This document shows positions 41,863-50,700 of a stretch of DNA of 64,000 nt, piece by piece. Where the stretch lies: positions 124,001 through 188,000 of the forward strand of contig NZ_BAABJX010000052.1 in the NCBI RefSeq assembly GCF_039543525.1, read 5' to 3'. The notes under the pieces were generated by a model that did not search any database, was not told where the DNA came from, and worked only from the letters and a program-made list of their open reading frames with translations. Each line of letters starts with the position of its first letter. The first letter of the stretch is position 1. The position numbers and the translations under genes are program-made. The DNA is from Algivirga pacifica. GTDB taxonomy: Bacteria > Bacteroidota > Bacteroidia > Cytophagales > Flammeovirgaceae.

Positions 41863-43041
41863 TCATCCCCCACACCCAATCAACCGATTAAAGCCTTGAT
41901 TAGATAAAGGGGAGTAGTCGTCTTCTTCTAACGTGTTCTCTTCCAGCTTATTTTTAGAAGCAGAGGAATCTACCTGAGGATGGTAGATAGCCCCTCCACA
42001 GTTATTATACTTTGCTCCTGTAACAGATTGGAGACAGTTCGCTTGTTGCTCTACTCTTAATACCGCTAAAAAACCAAAGATCAAGGCTTCCTTGAAGGAT
42101 ACGGTAGCTGCATCGGGTACAATAATGCTATGTGAAGGACTATAATGTTTGATACGTTCTACTAAATGCTTGTTGAAAGCGCCTCCACCTGTAAGTAAGA
42201 CTTTTCCTTTGGGCGCATGTGCTTGAAGTACCTGTCCAATTTGCATAGCCGTGTGTTCTATCGCAGTAGCCAATAGATCTTCCGTAGCATTGATTTGCTC
42301 TAATAATGGATAGATAAATTCAAGAACCCATTCTTTTCCCAATGACTTTGGAGCAGGTTCTTGATAGTAAGGCAAAGCATTAAGTGCGTCTAAAATAGAT
42401 TGCTGTACTGTGCCCGTAGCAGCTAGGGCACCGTCTTTATCATATTCCAGTTCTTTGTGTAGGCGCATATAATGGTTGAGTGGCATATTGGCAGGGCTAA
42501 TATCAAAAGCCTGCATCTCACCTTGCGATTGATAGGAGATATTGGCTATCCCTCCCAGGTTGATGCAATAGTCATAGGTAGAGAATAAGAGTTGGTCTCC
42601 TATAGGAACCAATGGGGCTCCTTGTCCTCCTAAGGCAAGGTCTACCGTTCTAAAATCACACACCACGGGTAAGCCACTTTGAACGGATAGGTTGGCTCCA
42701 CTTCCAATCTGAGTCGTAAGTCCTTTTTCGGGTTGATGAAAAATCGTGTGTCCATGACTGCCTATAAAGTCAGGTTGTATTTGATGCTTTTGAATAAACT
42801 CCTTAACGTAGGATCCTAGAAGGTCTCCCAAGTCTTTATCGGTGAGGGCATATTCCAGGGCAGAAGCATTTTCCACTTCCGATAGTCGGGTAATCCATTC
42901 TTTGGAGTAAGCGATGGTTTCAGTAATGGGCATTTCATAGCTCCACTTTTCATTTTTATAGGTAAACTCGCAATAGGCAAGATCAACACCGTCCAGACTA
43001 GTACCAGACATCAATCCAATAACACGATATGTTTTGCTCAT
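41863..43041 (-). CDS. anmK: Anhydro-N-acetylmuramic acid kinase
   Basis: AnmK phosphorylates and opens 1,6-anhydro-MurNAc during peptidoglycan recycling in the cytoplasm. The 392-residue protein begins YRVIGLMSGTSLDGVDLAYC, the family hallmark. It continues with GSHGHTIFHQP, VCDFRTVDLALGGQGAPLVP and the C-terminal LLTGGGAFNKHLVERI. The last 30 or so residues (LEENTLEEDDYSPLSN and beyond) form an acidic extension past the usual end of the family and may be a lineage feature. No murQ or other recycling gene is adjacent. The stop codon almost touches the GGTCGTAGG-type repeat. Confidence 0.95.
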   Translation of the reverse strand: MSKTYRVIGLMSGTSLDGVDLAYCEFTYKNEKWSYEMPITETIAYSKEWITRLSEVENASALEYALTDKDLGDLLGSYVKEFIQKHQIQPDFIGSHGHTIFHQPEKGLTTQIGSGANLSVQSGLPVVCDFRTVDLALGGQGAPLVPIGDQLLFSTYDYCINLGGIANISYQSQGEMQAFDISPANMPLNHYMRLHKELEYDKDGALAATGTVQQSILDALNALPYYQEPAPKSLGKEWVLEFIYPLLEQINATEDLLATAIEHTAMQIGQVLQAHAPKGKVLLTGGGAFNKHLVERIKHYSPSHSIIVPDAATVSFKEALIFGFLAVLRVEQQANCLQSVTGAKYNNCGGAIYHPQVDSSASKNKLEENTLEEDDYSPLSNQGFNRLIGCGG

Positions 43042-43253
43042 TTCAGTTATATCTTTTTATGTGATGTGTACCCCATAAATTATACCTTTTTATAGGGTTA
43101 ATGTAAGTTTTTATCGTATTCGTATACCTGATGAAGACCCTAAGCCTTCTTCCTTGTACCCCCAAATGTACCACCCCAGTATTTGCCTTACCTTAAAAGA
43201 AGGCCCTACCTTTCAGCTACTAACTCTTTTTTATAAAGAAACCAATAAACAAT

Positions 43254-46085
43254 ATGAAAATGAAAATTACTTGCTTATTACTTCTTGTAGTAATGAGCTG
43301 GTCACTATTGCCTGTACAACAAGTGACAGCAACTACTGTAGAAGTTATCGATTGTAACTATCCGGATTGGGATGCTACGATTGCATATCCAAGTCCCAAC
43401 ACCAAAGTAGTATATGATGGGAAGTTGTGGAGGAATAAATGGTATGCCAATATAGGAGAAGAGCCAGGAGCAAATACCTGGGGCGCTTGGGAAGAATTGG
43501 GGACTTGTGATGATGGAAATTTGGCTCCTGAAGTATCTTTTATCTCACCGGCTAATAATGCGACTTTTGAGCTGGAGACTACCTCTTCCATAACAATCAA
43601 TGTGGCAGCTTCGGATGCAGACGGTACAGTCAGCAGTGTTTCTATAGAAGTGGATGGACAGTCTTTTTCGGGAACTTCAGCTACCTGGACACCAACAGCA
43701 GCTGGTGACTATACGATTTCGGCCACTGCAACAGATGATCAAGGAAAATCAACGACTGCAAGCATCGCCATAACGGTTACTTCTACTGCTCCCGTAGCAC
43801 CGGTAGTAAGTATTGATAGTCCAGTAGATGGAGAAACGATTCGTATGGAGAGTCTTTCGGCAGTAACGATTAATATTTCTGCATCAGATGAGGATGGTAT
43901 GATAAGCAGCACCTCGATAGAGGTGGATGGACAGTCTTTCAATGGAACAACAGCTTCATGGGTACCTTCAGCTTTTGGGACCTATACTATTGTTGCTAAC
44001 GCTACAGATAGCGATGGATTAACAGCAACAAGTAGTGTATCAGTAACGATTGCGGAGCAAAATAATGGATTATGTAATTACCTTCCTTATGAGGGATACC
44101 CTACAGTATACCAGACAGGAGATATTGTGGAGTACAACGGGGATACTTATGAGGCACAGGTAGATAATTTGTATAACATCGAACCAGGAACGGCAGATCA
44201 TTGGTGGAAACCATTGGGGCCTTGTGTGGATACGAACAATGCTCCTGAAATTACAGTAGCTGATCAGGAGAGCATAGGACTGATTGCGGTATCACTTAAC
44301 GCAGCGGTAGTGGATGCTGATGGAACGGTAGATGCCGTATCGTTTGAAGTGGACGGCACAACTTTGTCAGGAGTGGCAACAGGAGATAACTATGCAGCTT
44401 CCTGGACCCCGGCTTCTTACGGAGCCTTTACTGTAACGGTAACAGCAACTGATGAAGATAATGCGAGCAGTACAGCAACTTATACGCTTACTGTAAGTGA
44501 GCCTGAAGGTCCACAAGCACCGGTGATTACTGCTATTTCACCAGCAAATGGAAGTAATATCAAGCAAAGTAGCTTGGCTCCTGTAGCGATTACCGTAAGC
44601 GCATCGGACATTGATGGAACCATAGTATCCACCAGTATCACAGTGGATGGACAAACGTTTAATCAAGCAAGTGCTTCATGGACACCATCAACCTTTGGAG
44701 CATATAGTATTGTAGTAACAGTAACGGATAATGACGGCTTGTCAACAACAGAAACCGTGAGTGTGACAGTTACTGAAAACACTGCGTTTACAGATAAAGT
44801 ATTGGTAGGGTACTGGCATAACTGGAACAACGCCAGCGCACCATATATCCGCTTGAGAGATATTAATCCTGCGTATAACGTTGTATGTATTGCTTTTGCT
44901 GAGCCTAAGGTAAGAGACGTAGATAATACGATGATCTTTGACCCTATGGATCTGGATGCTTTCCAATATCAACCTACTGATAAGTCAAGACAGGAGTTTA
45001 AAGAGGATGTTGCTTACTTGCAGAGTCAAGGAAAAAAGGTATTGATTTCATTGGGTGGCGCAAATGGCGTAGTGCATTTGGATAATGATACCGAGAAGCA
45101 GAAGTTTACAGCTTCCATGATTGATTTGATTGAAACTTATGGTTTCGATGGTGTGGATATTGATTTGGAAGGATCTTCTTTGACATTAGATGCAGGAGAT
45201 GATGATTTCAAAAATCCGAAAACCCCTCGTATCGTAAACTTTATTGACGGTATAAGAGGAATTCTGGATCACTTCAATGGTTCTCTAATTTTGACAGCTG
45301 CTCCTGAGACCGCTTATGTACAAGGAGGGGCAATTTCTTATGGAGGATCTTGGGGTGGTTACCTTCCTATACTTTATGCATTCCATCAGGACTTCAATTA
45401 TGTACACGTACAGCTTTACAATACAGGAAGTTTATTGGCGCTGGATGGACAGGCATATAGCCAGGCAAGCCCTGATTTTATTGTAGCGATGACAGAGATG
45501 ACGCTTCAAGGCTTTGAGAGTAAAAGTGTAGCAGGATTCTTCCCTGCCTTTAGGGATGATCAGATTGCTTTAGGCTTGCCATCTACACCACCAGCGGCTC
45601 CAGCTGGAGGATATGTGACACCAGCAGAAGTACATAAGGCATTGGATTACCTTACCAAAGGGATTTCTTTTGGAGGAGATTATGTGATGGTAAATCCTAA
45701 TGGATACCCGAATCTTAGAGGAATGATGACCTGGTCTATCAACTGGGATAAGACGGTGAATTATGAGTATGCTAATAGCTATACGTCTTATTTCGGAGGG
45801 GCTTCAGCACGTTTTGCTGAGTTGGAAGTAGCCAAAGCTGAGGGAGTAAAAGTATACCCTAATCCGTTTAGCAATTATATCAATATAGAACTGCCTTCAA
45901 CAGCTACCAAAGGGGTATTTGCAATCTATGATATAAATGGGAAGCAAGTATACTGTGGAGGAATGGAGAAAGTAAATGCTAAGTTGAGAGGAAGTATCAA
46001 TACGGAGAACCTGGAGAGTGGTTTGTATTTCCTGAGTATTCAGACCTCTGAAGAAGTTGTGACGAAACGTCTACTAAAACAATAA
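43254..46085 (+). CDS. Secreted GH18 chitinase with two CBM5/12 modules and T9SS signal
   Basis: A 943-residue modular enzyme. In order: signal peptide (1-26), chitin-binding CBM5/12 (about 34-85, YDGKLWRNKWYANIGEEPG), two Ig-like domains (92-175, 183-266), a second CBM5/12 (274-324, YNGDTYEAQVDN), two more Ig-like domains (330-415, 422-506), the GH18 barrel (515-850) and a type IX secretion C-terminal domain (864-943, VYPNPFSNYINIE ... SGLYFLSIQT). The catalytic DxxDxDxE motif is FDGVDIDLE with Glu639 as acid. The Ig-like repeats are near-identical in their DGQSFxGTxAxW segment. It should hydrolyse chitin outside the cell. Regulation is not visible. Confidence 0.95.
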   Translation: MKMKITCLLLLVVMSWSLLPVQQVTATTVEVIDCNYPDWDATIAYPSPNTKVVYDGKLWRNKWYANIGEEPGANTWGAWEELGTCDDGNLAPEVSFISPANNATFELETTSSITINVAASDADGTVSSVSIEVDGQSFSGTSATWTPTAAGDYTISATATDDQGKSTTASIAITVTSTAPVAPVVSIDSPVDGETIRMESLSAVTINISASDEDGMISSTSIEVDGQSFNGTTASWVPSAFGTYTIVANATDSDGLTATSSVSVTIAEQNNGLCNYLPYEGYPTVYQTGDIVEYNGDTYEAQVDNLYNIEPGTADHWWKPLGPCVDTNNAPEITVADQESIGLIAVSLNAAVVDADGTVDAVSFEVDGTTLSGVATGDNYAASWTPASYGAFTVTVTATDEDNASSTATYTLTVSEPEGPQAPVITAISPANGSNIKQSSLAPVAITVSASDIDGTIVSTSITVDGQTFNQASASWTPSTFGAYSIVVTVTDNDGLSTTETVSVTVTENTAFTDKVLVGYWHNWNNASAPYIRLRDINPAYNVVCIAFAEPKVRDVDNTMIFDPMDLDAFQYQPTDKSRQEFKEDVAYLQSQGKKVLISLGGANGVVHLDNDTEKQKFTASMIDLIETYGFDGVDIDLEGSSLTLDAGDDDFKNPKTPRIVNFIDGIRGILDHFNGSLILTAAPETAYVQGGAISYGGSWGGYLPILYAFHQDFNYVHVQLYNTGSLLALDGQAYSQASPDFIVAMTEMTLQGFESKSVAGFFPAFRDDQIALGLPSTPPAAPAGGYVTPAEVHKALDYLTKGISFGGDYVMVNPNGYPNLRGMMTWSINWDKTVNYEYANSYTSYFGGASARFAELEVAKAEGVKVYPNPFSNYINIELPSTATKGVFAIYDINGKQVYCGGMEKVNAKLRGSINTENLESGLYFLSIQTSEEVVTKRLLKQ

Positions 46086-46091
46086 AGGTAA

Positions 46092-46136
46092 AAAGTAAGA
46101 GGTAAGAGGTAATTATTACCTCTTACCTTTTACTTT
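46092..46136. terminator. Bidirectional hairpin of heptad type between chitinase and amidohydrolase
   Basis: Arms of 22 bases (heptads of GTAAGAG type) pair with one mismatch around a single-base loop. The right arm overlaps the last two bases of the minus-strand stop codon. It probably ends both convergent transcripts. Confidence 0.75.
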
Positions 46137-47367
46137 ATACCTTTTTAGAAGTAAGCACATGTTTTTTTTCAGTGGTTACCTCTTTTTCTATACCAAATAA
46201 AAAGCGATGTGTATTATGCACGCCAATCTGGTACATATAGTCAGCGCCCATCTTTCCTGCAAAATCATCCAGCATTCGCTGATATTTCCCTTCTTGCAAG
46301 AGCATATAATAGTCAGATCCAAAGAGTGTACGATGACGTACGGTTTTATTCTGGGTCATCATAGTCTGTAGGGCAGCTCCTAGCTCAGGAAAAGCCATGG
46401 TATAGGAAAAGTCTGCATAAACATGAGGGTACTTTTCCATAAAGCCCAAAATAGTGTCTACCCAAGTATCATGAATGGTAGAAACCTGATAGGCATTCCA
46501 CTGATCAGCTCCCCCAAAGTGTGCCAGATTAAGCTTTAGGTTAGGATAAGCTTCTAAAACGGTAGTCCAATGGATAGGGTCGTTAAAGGTGTCCGAATAG
46601 TCTTGTGGAGTCTCTAATACGACTTCGTTACTTTTATGTACTTGTTGTCCATCTTGATCTAGCTCGGTATACTCTACGGTAAGCACATTACTGCTAGCCT
46701 TTACACTGGCACCACTACAATGGGCAATGACAGGAATTTGCTTTTCCTCACAAATCTCTAGCATTTGCATCATACGAGGGTGGCTAGGAACATAGCCCAA
46801 AGAAGGATAGATTTTTAGGCCTGCAAACTGATAAGGTCCATCGGCAGCAAAAGCTTGATGAAATTTATTCAGTGCATCTTCTCTTCTAGGATCTATAGCC
46901 GCAAAGGGGACAATCCTTGTAGGGTGCTTGTCTCTTAATTGCTTGATGATCTCCATTTGCATTTCCCACTCATGCATTACGTTTCCTTCTATACCAATGG
47001 ACATATCCATGGTTAACACCCCAAAGATTACATCATCTCGATAAAAAGAACATAGATGCTGGAAAACCTCCTCGCTGTGCTCAGAGTTTATTTCATCAAT
47101 AAAATCAGCTAATAGACTGAGACTATCTTCTGCGTCCCAGGGAATGATGGCATCTAGAATATTTTCAGTCCACTGTAAAATGTTGGCGTGCATTGGGAAA
47201 CGTACTCCCAAAAATTTGTCAGGGACATCTTTATAATTAAATAAATGGGTGTGTACGTCGACAAAGGGCAGTTCGTTGGCTAGTAAGGTTCTCATCTTTT
47301 CTGGAATACGTTCCAGTGGGCTGGATAGGATCGCCTGTTTAATTACTTGAATGTTCATGCAGTTCAA
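46135..47367 (-). CDS. Amidohydrolase family protein (PF04909-like)
   Basis: A 410-residue TIM-barrel metal hydrolase. Metal-ligand patterns are VDVHTHLFN (His39, His41), IAHCSG near residue 215, LNLAHFGGADQW near 285 and FGSDYYM near 349, as in amidohydrolase-2 enzymes (decarboxylases or hydrolases of the ACMSD type). The 40-residue NMNIQVIKQAIL-type lead-in is longer than in the minimal family. The gene precedes nothing on its strand before the chitinase, and arsS lies 362 bp upstream on the same strand. A link to arsenosugar metabolism is possible but unsupported. The substrate is unknown. Confidence 0.86.
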   Translation of the reverse strand: MNCMNIQVIKQAILSSPLERIPEKMRTLLANELPFVDVHTHLFNYKDVPDKFLGVRFPMHANILQWTENILDAIIPWDAEDSLSLLADFIDEINSEHSEEVFQHLCSFYRDDVIFGVLTMDMSIGIEGNVMHEWEMQMEIIKQLRDKHPTRIVPFAAIDPRREDALNKFHQAFAADGPYQFAGLKIYPSLGYVPSHPRMMQMLEICEEKQIPVIAHCSGASVKASSNVLTVEYTELDQDGQQVHKSNEVVLETPQDYSDTFNDPIHWTTVLEAYPNLKLNLAHFGGADQWNAYQVSTIHDTWVDTILGFMEKYPHVYADFSYTMAFPELGAALQTMMTQNKTVRHRTLFGSDYYMLLQEGKYQRMLDDFAGKMGADYMYQIGVHNTHRFLFGIEKEVTTEKKHVLTSKKV

Positions 47368-47690
47368 AATTGAGAAATAGTATAATGATAAAAGTGAACG
47401 CTTCTATTACAAAATTGATCGTTATCGGACAATTGATAGAAGTGTGATAAATTGAAATATTATTGTATGCAACTGTTTTTCAGTTGGTTATATTTAGTGG
47501 CATGTAAGTGGTATTATACAAACCAACTTATGATTAGAAAAAGAGAATCTAGTGTCAATTTTTTCTCTTAATACATATTGAAAAGTTAATCTTCACTTTA
47601 CATCAAAGGCCTAATTATTAAAGATATTGAGGAGAAATTGTTCTCCATCTAAAGAGTCAATTAAATATAATTGAATTGGTTAAAATACTG
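47368..47690. other. AT-rich gap with small hairpins between amidohydrolase and arsS
   Basis: Two small hairpins are visible, CAACTG-TTTTT-CAGTTG near 47470 and GGAGAA-ATTG-TTCTCC at 47631-47646. No coding frame of useful length. A hairpin with a plus-strand T-run follows at 47691-47722. Confidence 0.35.
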
Positions 47691-47722
47691 AAAAGACGCT
47701 CCTTTTGGGGGCGTCTTTTTTT
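47691..47722. terminator. Hairpin terminator after arsS, stronger on the plus strand
   Basis: AAAAGACGC pairs with GCGTCTTTT. The plus side continues to seven T and the minus side has only four. It lies eight bases beyond the arsS stop codon, so it can end arsS, but its stronger orientation has no plus-strand gene. Confidence 0.75.
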
Positions 47723-47729
47723 AGTGGAA

Positions 47730-48749
47730 TCAAACTAAAGCTCCCTGACAGCTGGAGCCGGCTCCCGCTGTGCAGCCAAAACAATGATGGGCCACCTTAA
47801 TAGCCCTTTGCTGAAGAGTAGCTAGTTGTAGGTCGTTAATATGTGGGGCAAAAGAAGCGTTGATAGGCATTTCCAACATCTGATTGAAATCACAATCGTA
47901 GAGATAACCATCCCAACTGATGGATAACGTATTGGTACACATGACACCTAAAGCAGCCGATGGATTGAAGTTATCGACCAGTTTCTGCATATATTCTTCT
48001 ACCCTTCCTTTTTGGATTAGCTCTTCTAAAAAGCGGTTGATTGGTAAGTTGGTAATGGTATATAGATCGTTGAAAACAATATCATAGTCTTCTTTAAGAA
48101 CTTTCTTATAATCCTTTTTCAAAGCTTCTTGTGAAGGGGGAAGAGAAGGACCTCCCGGATTATAAACCAAATGTAATTGCAAAGGAGAGCCTTCTTGACC
48201 ATATCCTAGTTGATTCAATGCTTTTAGGGCTTCTATAGAGCGATGAAATACCCCTTTACCTCTTTGCTTATCAGTATTGTCAGCGGTATAACATGGAAGA
48301 GAGGAGATTACTATTACCTGATGATCTTTAAAAAACTTTGGATAGGTACGATAATGTTTATTGACTGTCAGAATCGTGAGATTACTTCTTACAATAACTT
48401 CTGCTCCTAAAGCACGCACTTCAGTAACAAACCATTGGAAGTGAGGGTGCATTTCGGGTGCTCCTCCGGTGAGGTCTACGGTATGAATATCTCCTTCTTT
48501 AATAAGGTCAAGGCATTTTTCCATAATCTCCTTAGGCATAATCTCCTTTCGGTCGGGGCCGGCGTCCACATGGCAGTGATTACACACCTGGTTACACATT
48601 TTCCCCAAGTTGATTTGAAGGATTTCCAAGGCGTTAGGGGTAAGTGAGGAAAGTTGATGTTCCTGTAACTTCTCAGAAAAAGTAGGGACGTTGCAATTGG
48701 CTAAGGTTTCAAGTTGTTGCTTAGGAGAGGGAAGCTTTGTTTTAAGCAT
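47730..48749 (-). CDS. arsS: Arsenosugar biosynthesis radical SAM protein ArsS
   Basis: A 339-residue radical SAM protein with the cluster motif CNQVCNHCH (Cys52, Cys56, Cys59) and the family C-terminal domain (DUF3641-like) holding CTNTLSISWDGYLYDCDFNQ and HCFGCTAGAGSSCQGALV. In some relatives the second cysteine of the last motif is selenocysteine; here it is Cys. ArsS is thought to add the 5'-deoxyadenosyl group to methylated arsenic made by ArsM, giving arsenosugar precursors. The arsM gene is 10.5 kb away on the opposite strand rather than adjacent, as often seen. Its own 309-bp upstream spacer carries ATAAGCG heptads. Confidence 0.93.
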   Translation of the reverse strand: MLKTKLPSPKQQLETLANCNVPTFSEKLQEHQLSSLTPNALEILQINLGKMCNQVCNHCHVDAGPDRKEIMPKEIMEKCLDLIKEGDIHTVDLTGGAPEMHPHFQWFVTEVRALGAEVIVRSNLTILTVNKHYRTYPKFFKDHQVIVISSLPCYTADNTDKQRGKGVFHRSIEALKALNQLGYGQEGSPLQLHLVYNPGGPSLPPSQEALKKDYKKVLKEDYDIVFNDLYTITNLPINRFLEELIQKGRVEEYMQKLVDNFNPSAALGVMCTNTLSISWDGYLYDCDFNQMLEMPINASFAPHINDLQLATLQQRAIKVAHHCFGCTAGAGSSCQGALV

Positions 48750-48958
48750 AGAATTTTTGGTTTGGTATAATGATAATCGTATAACGCGATTTTTCTAAAA
48801 AGAGTTATAAAAGTTATTAACAAAATGCTAAGAACCAAAACAGGAGGAAAAGGCTTTATTTAAAGGTAAGTCGAAAAGGTTTTTAAGGTGAAGTCTGTAA
48901 TCAGTTGTGTAAGATATATAATTTACTGGATGTATATTACGGATATCTTTTATAAACA

Positions 48959-48986
48959 ATAAGCGGTAATCGATAAGCGATCAACC
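48959..48986. repeat. Four ATAAGCG-type heptads
   Basis: ATAAGCG-GTAATCG-ATAAGCG-ATCAACC, the same family as at 3071-3088 and 39060-39094. It lies in the 309-bp divergent spacer between arsS and the YgjV-like gene. The rest of the spacer (48750-48958) is AT-rich without clear features. Confidence 0.7.
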
Positions 48987-49058
48987 AAAACGAATGCTAT
49001 AGTATCTATCTTTAATGACTATAGGTACTGCTTTTATTTTAATAACGACAAATAGACT

Positions 49059-49307
49059 ATGACAAATCCACAGGTAATCGAGTATGTTGGCTACTTGGCT
49101 TCGGCCTTTGTTTTTTTATCCTTTTTGATGAAAGATGTAAAGCGTTTGAGGGTAATTAATATTGTAGGATGTAGTTTCTTTACGTTTTATGGCGTATTGG
49201 GAGGATATTGGCCTGTAGTGATTACTAATGTAGCAATTGCTTTCGTAAATGGATATCATATTCTAAAGCCTGTTGTCTTGCAGAGAAGGGGTTCTGATAT
49301 GGAATAA
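49059..49307 (+). CDS. Small YgjV-like inner-membrane protein
   Basis: An 82-residue protein with about three hydrophobic helices (VGYLASAFVFLSFLM, VINIVGCSFFTFYGVLGG, WPVVITNVAIAFVNGYHIL). The topology and the positive-inside KDVKRLR loop resemble the YgjV/PF10688 family of small membrane proteins, whose role is unknown. It is 67 bp before the prfA start region, but prfA has a promoter in between. Identification is by pattern only, as the protein is short. Confidence 0.7.
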   Translation: MTNPQVIEYVGYLASAFVFLSFLMKDVKRLRVINIVGCSFFTFYGVLGGYWPVVITNVAIAFVNGYHILKPVVLQRRGSDME

Positions 49308-49324
49308 TCCTCTTTGACAGTATA

Positions 49325-49356
49325 TTGTACCTTTTTCCCTAAAAATCTTACCTTTG
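49325..49356 (+). promoter_or_regulatory. Bacteroidota-type promoter for prfA
   Basis: TTG at 49325-49327 and TACCTTTG at 49349-49356 with 21 bases between, 51 bases before the chosen start. Confidence 0.6.
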
Positions 49357-49407
49357 TAAGGTTCTAATACTGCGATGGTAATTCGCAATAATACACACAG
49401 AAACATG

Positions 49408-50475
49408 ATCGATAAATTAGAAGCGATAAAAGCACGTTTTGAGGAGGTTTCTCAAGACTTGGTAAAGCCAGAAACAATGGCGGATATGAAAGTATACGCC
49501 AAACTAAATAAAGAATATAAAGACCTGGATAAGGTTGTAAAGAAGTACGAGGAATATAAGGCGGTGCTGGACGGCATTCAAGGGGCAAAAGATTTGTTGT
49601 CCAATGAAAAAGATCCTGAGTTCAGAGAAATGGCCAAAATGGAGCTGGAAGAGTTGCAAGAGCAACAACCTGGCTTGGAAGAAGAGTTGAAACAACTACT
49701 GATTCCTAAAGACCCTAACGACAGTAAGGATGCGATCCTGGAGATCCGTGCCGGTGCAGGTGGTGATGAGGCTGCTTTATTTGCCGGAGATCTTTACCGT
49801 ATGTACCAGCGTTTTGCGGAAGCAATGGGCTGGCAGATGAGCTTAATGGACTTTACGGATGGTACTTCTGGTGGTTTCAAGGAAATTGTGGTATCACTTT
49901 CTGGTGAGGACGTATACGGAAAAATGAAGTATGAGTCAGGCGTACACCGTGTACAGCGTGTTCCTGCAACTGAAACACAAGGAAGGGTACATACTTCTGC
50001 GGCTTCTGTAGCGGTACTTCCTGAAATGGAAGAAGTGGACGTAGAGATCAATATGAACGAGGTGAAGAAAGAAACCTACTGTTCTTCTGGTCCAGGTGGA
50101 CAGTCCGTAAACACAACGTACTCAGCCGTTCGTTTGACGCACTTGCCAACAGGTATCGTAGCACAGTGTCAGGACCAAAAGTCACAGTTGAAGAACTTTG
50201 ATAAAGCCTTGAGTGTACTACGTGCCCGTATCTACGAAGTAGAGTTAGAAAAGCACAACGAGGAAGTAGGAGCTGCCAGGAAATCAATGGTAGGTAGTGG
50301 TGACCGTTCCGATAAGATCAGAACATATAACTACCCTCAAAGCCGTGTGACTGATCACCGTATTGGCTATACCGTACACAACCTTCCAAACGTAATGGAC
50401 GGAAATATTGGTGACTTCATTGAGCAACTTCGAATTGCTGAGAATGCAGAAAGAATGCAAGCCGGTGGAGAATAA
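49408..50475 (+). CDS. prfA: Peptide chain release factor 1
   Basis: RF1 releases the peptide at UAA and UAG codons. I chose ATG 49408 (355 residues, MIDKLEAIKARFEEVSQDL) because RF1 proteins begin this way. An upstream ATG at 49375 would add 11 residues with no family match. The peptidyl-transferase motif GGQ is in SSGPGGQSVNTT near residue 230, and the codon-recognition loop is in the VPATETQGRVHTSA region. RAGAGGDEAALFAGDLYRMY marks the domain 2 start. No prmC gene is adjacent. The gene is followed by a striking inverted modular repeat and a strong terminator. Confidence 0.96.
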   Translation: MDKLEAIKARFEEVSQDLVKPETMADMKVYAKLNKEYKDLDKVVKKYEEYKAVLDGIQGAKDLLSNEKDPEFREMAKMELEELQEQQPGLEEELKQLLIPKDPNDSKDAILEIRAGAGGDEAALFAGDLYRMYQRFAEAMGWQMSLMDFTDGTSGGFKEIVVSLSGEDVYGKMKYESGVHRVQRVPATETQGRVHTSAASVAVLPEMEEVDVEINMNEVKKETYCSSGPGGQSVNTTYSAVRLTHLPTGIVAQCQDQKSQLKNFDKALSVLRARIYEVELEKHNEEVGAARKSMVGSGDRSDKIRTYNYPQSRVTDHRIGYTVHNLPNVMDGNIGDFIEQLRIAENAERMQAGGE

Positions 50476-50483
50476 ACGTTGTT

Positions 50484-50648
50484 GTTGAATCGTTGAATTT
50501 CATCTTCGATGAGTTGAATTGAGCTTCGCTCGTTGATTCGAGTTGAATTGTTGATTGAGGTGTATACTGATACTTATACAACATATCAACTCGAATCAAC
50601 TCATCGAAGATGAAATTCAACGAGCGAAGCTCAATTCAACGATTCAAC
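50484..50648. repeat. Modular mini-hairpin array with modules swapped between arms
   Basis: The left arm order is GTTGAATC, GTTGAATT + TCATC-TTC-GATGA, GTTGAATT + GAGC-TTC-GCTC, GTTGATTCGA, GTTG. The complement of the right arm has the same linkers, but with the two hairpin modules in the opposite order. Linkers pair across arms while modules fold on themselves. It lies between prfA and its terminator. Confidence 0.92.
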
Positions 50649-50650
50649 AA

Positions 50651-50695
50651 AAAAAGTAAGCCCTTTCAGCAACCGTTGAAAGGGCTTACTTTTTT
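50651..50695 (+). terminator. Terminator after prfA
   Basis: An 18-base stem (AAAAAGTAAGCCCTTTCA with its complement) is followed by TTTTT. Symmetrical A- and T-tracts make it effective on both strands. Confidence 0.93.
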
Positions 50696-50700
50696 ATTTT

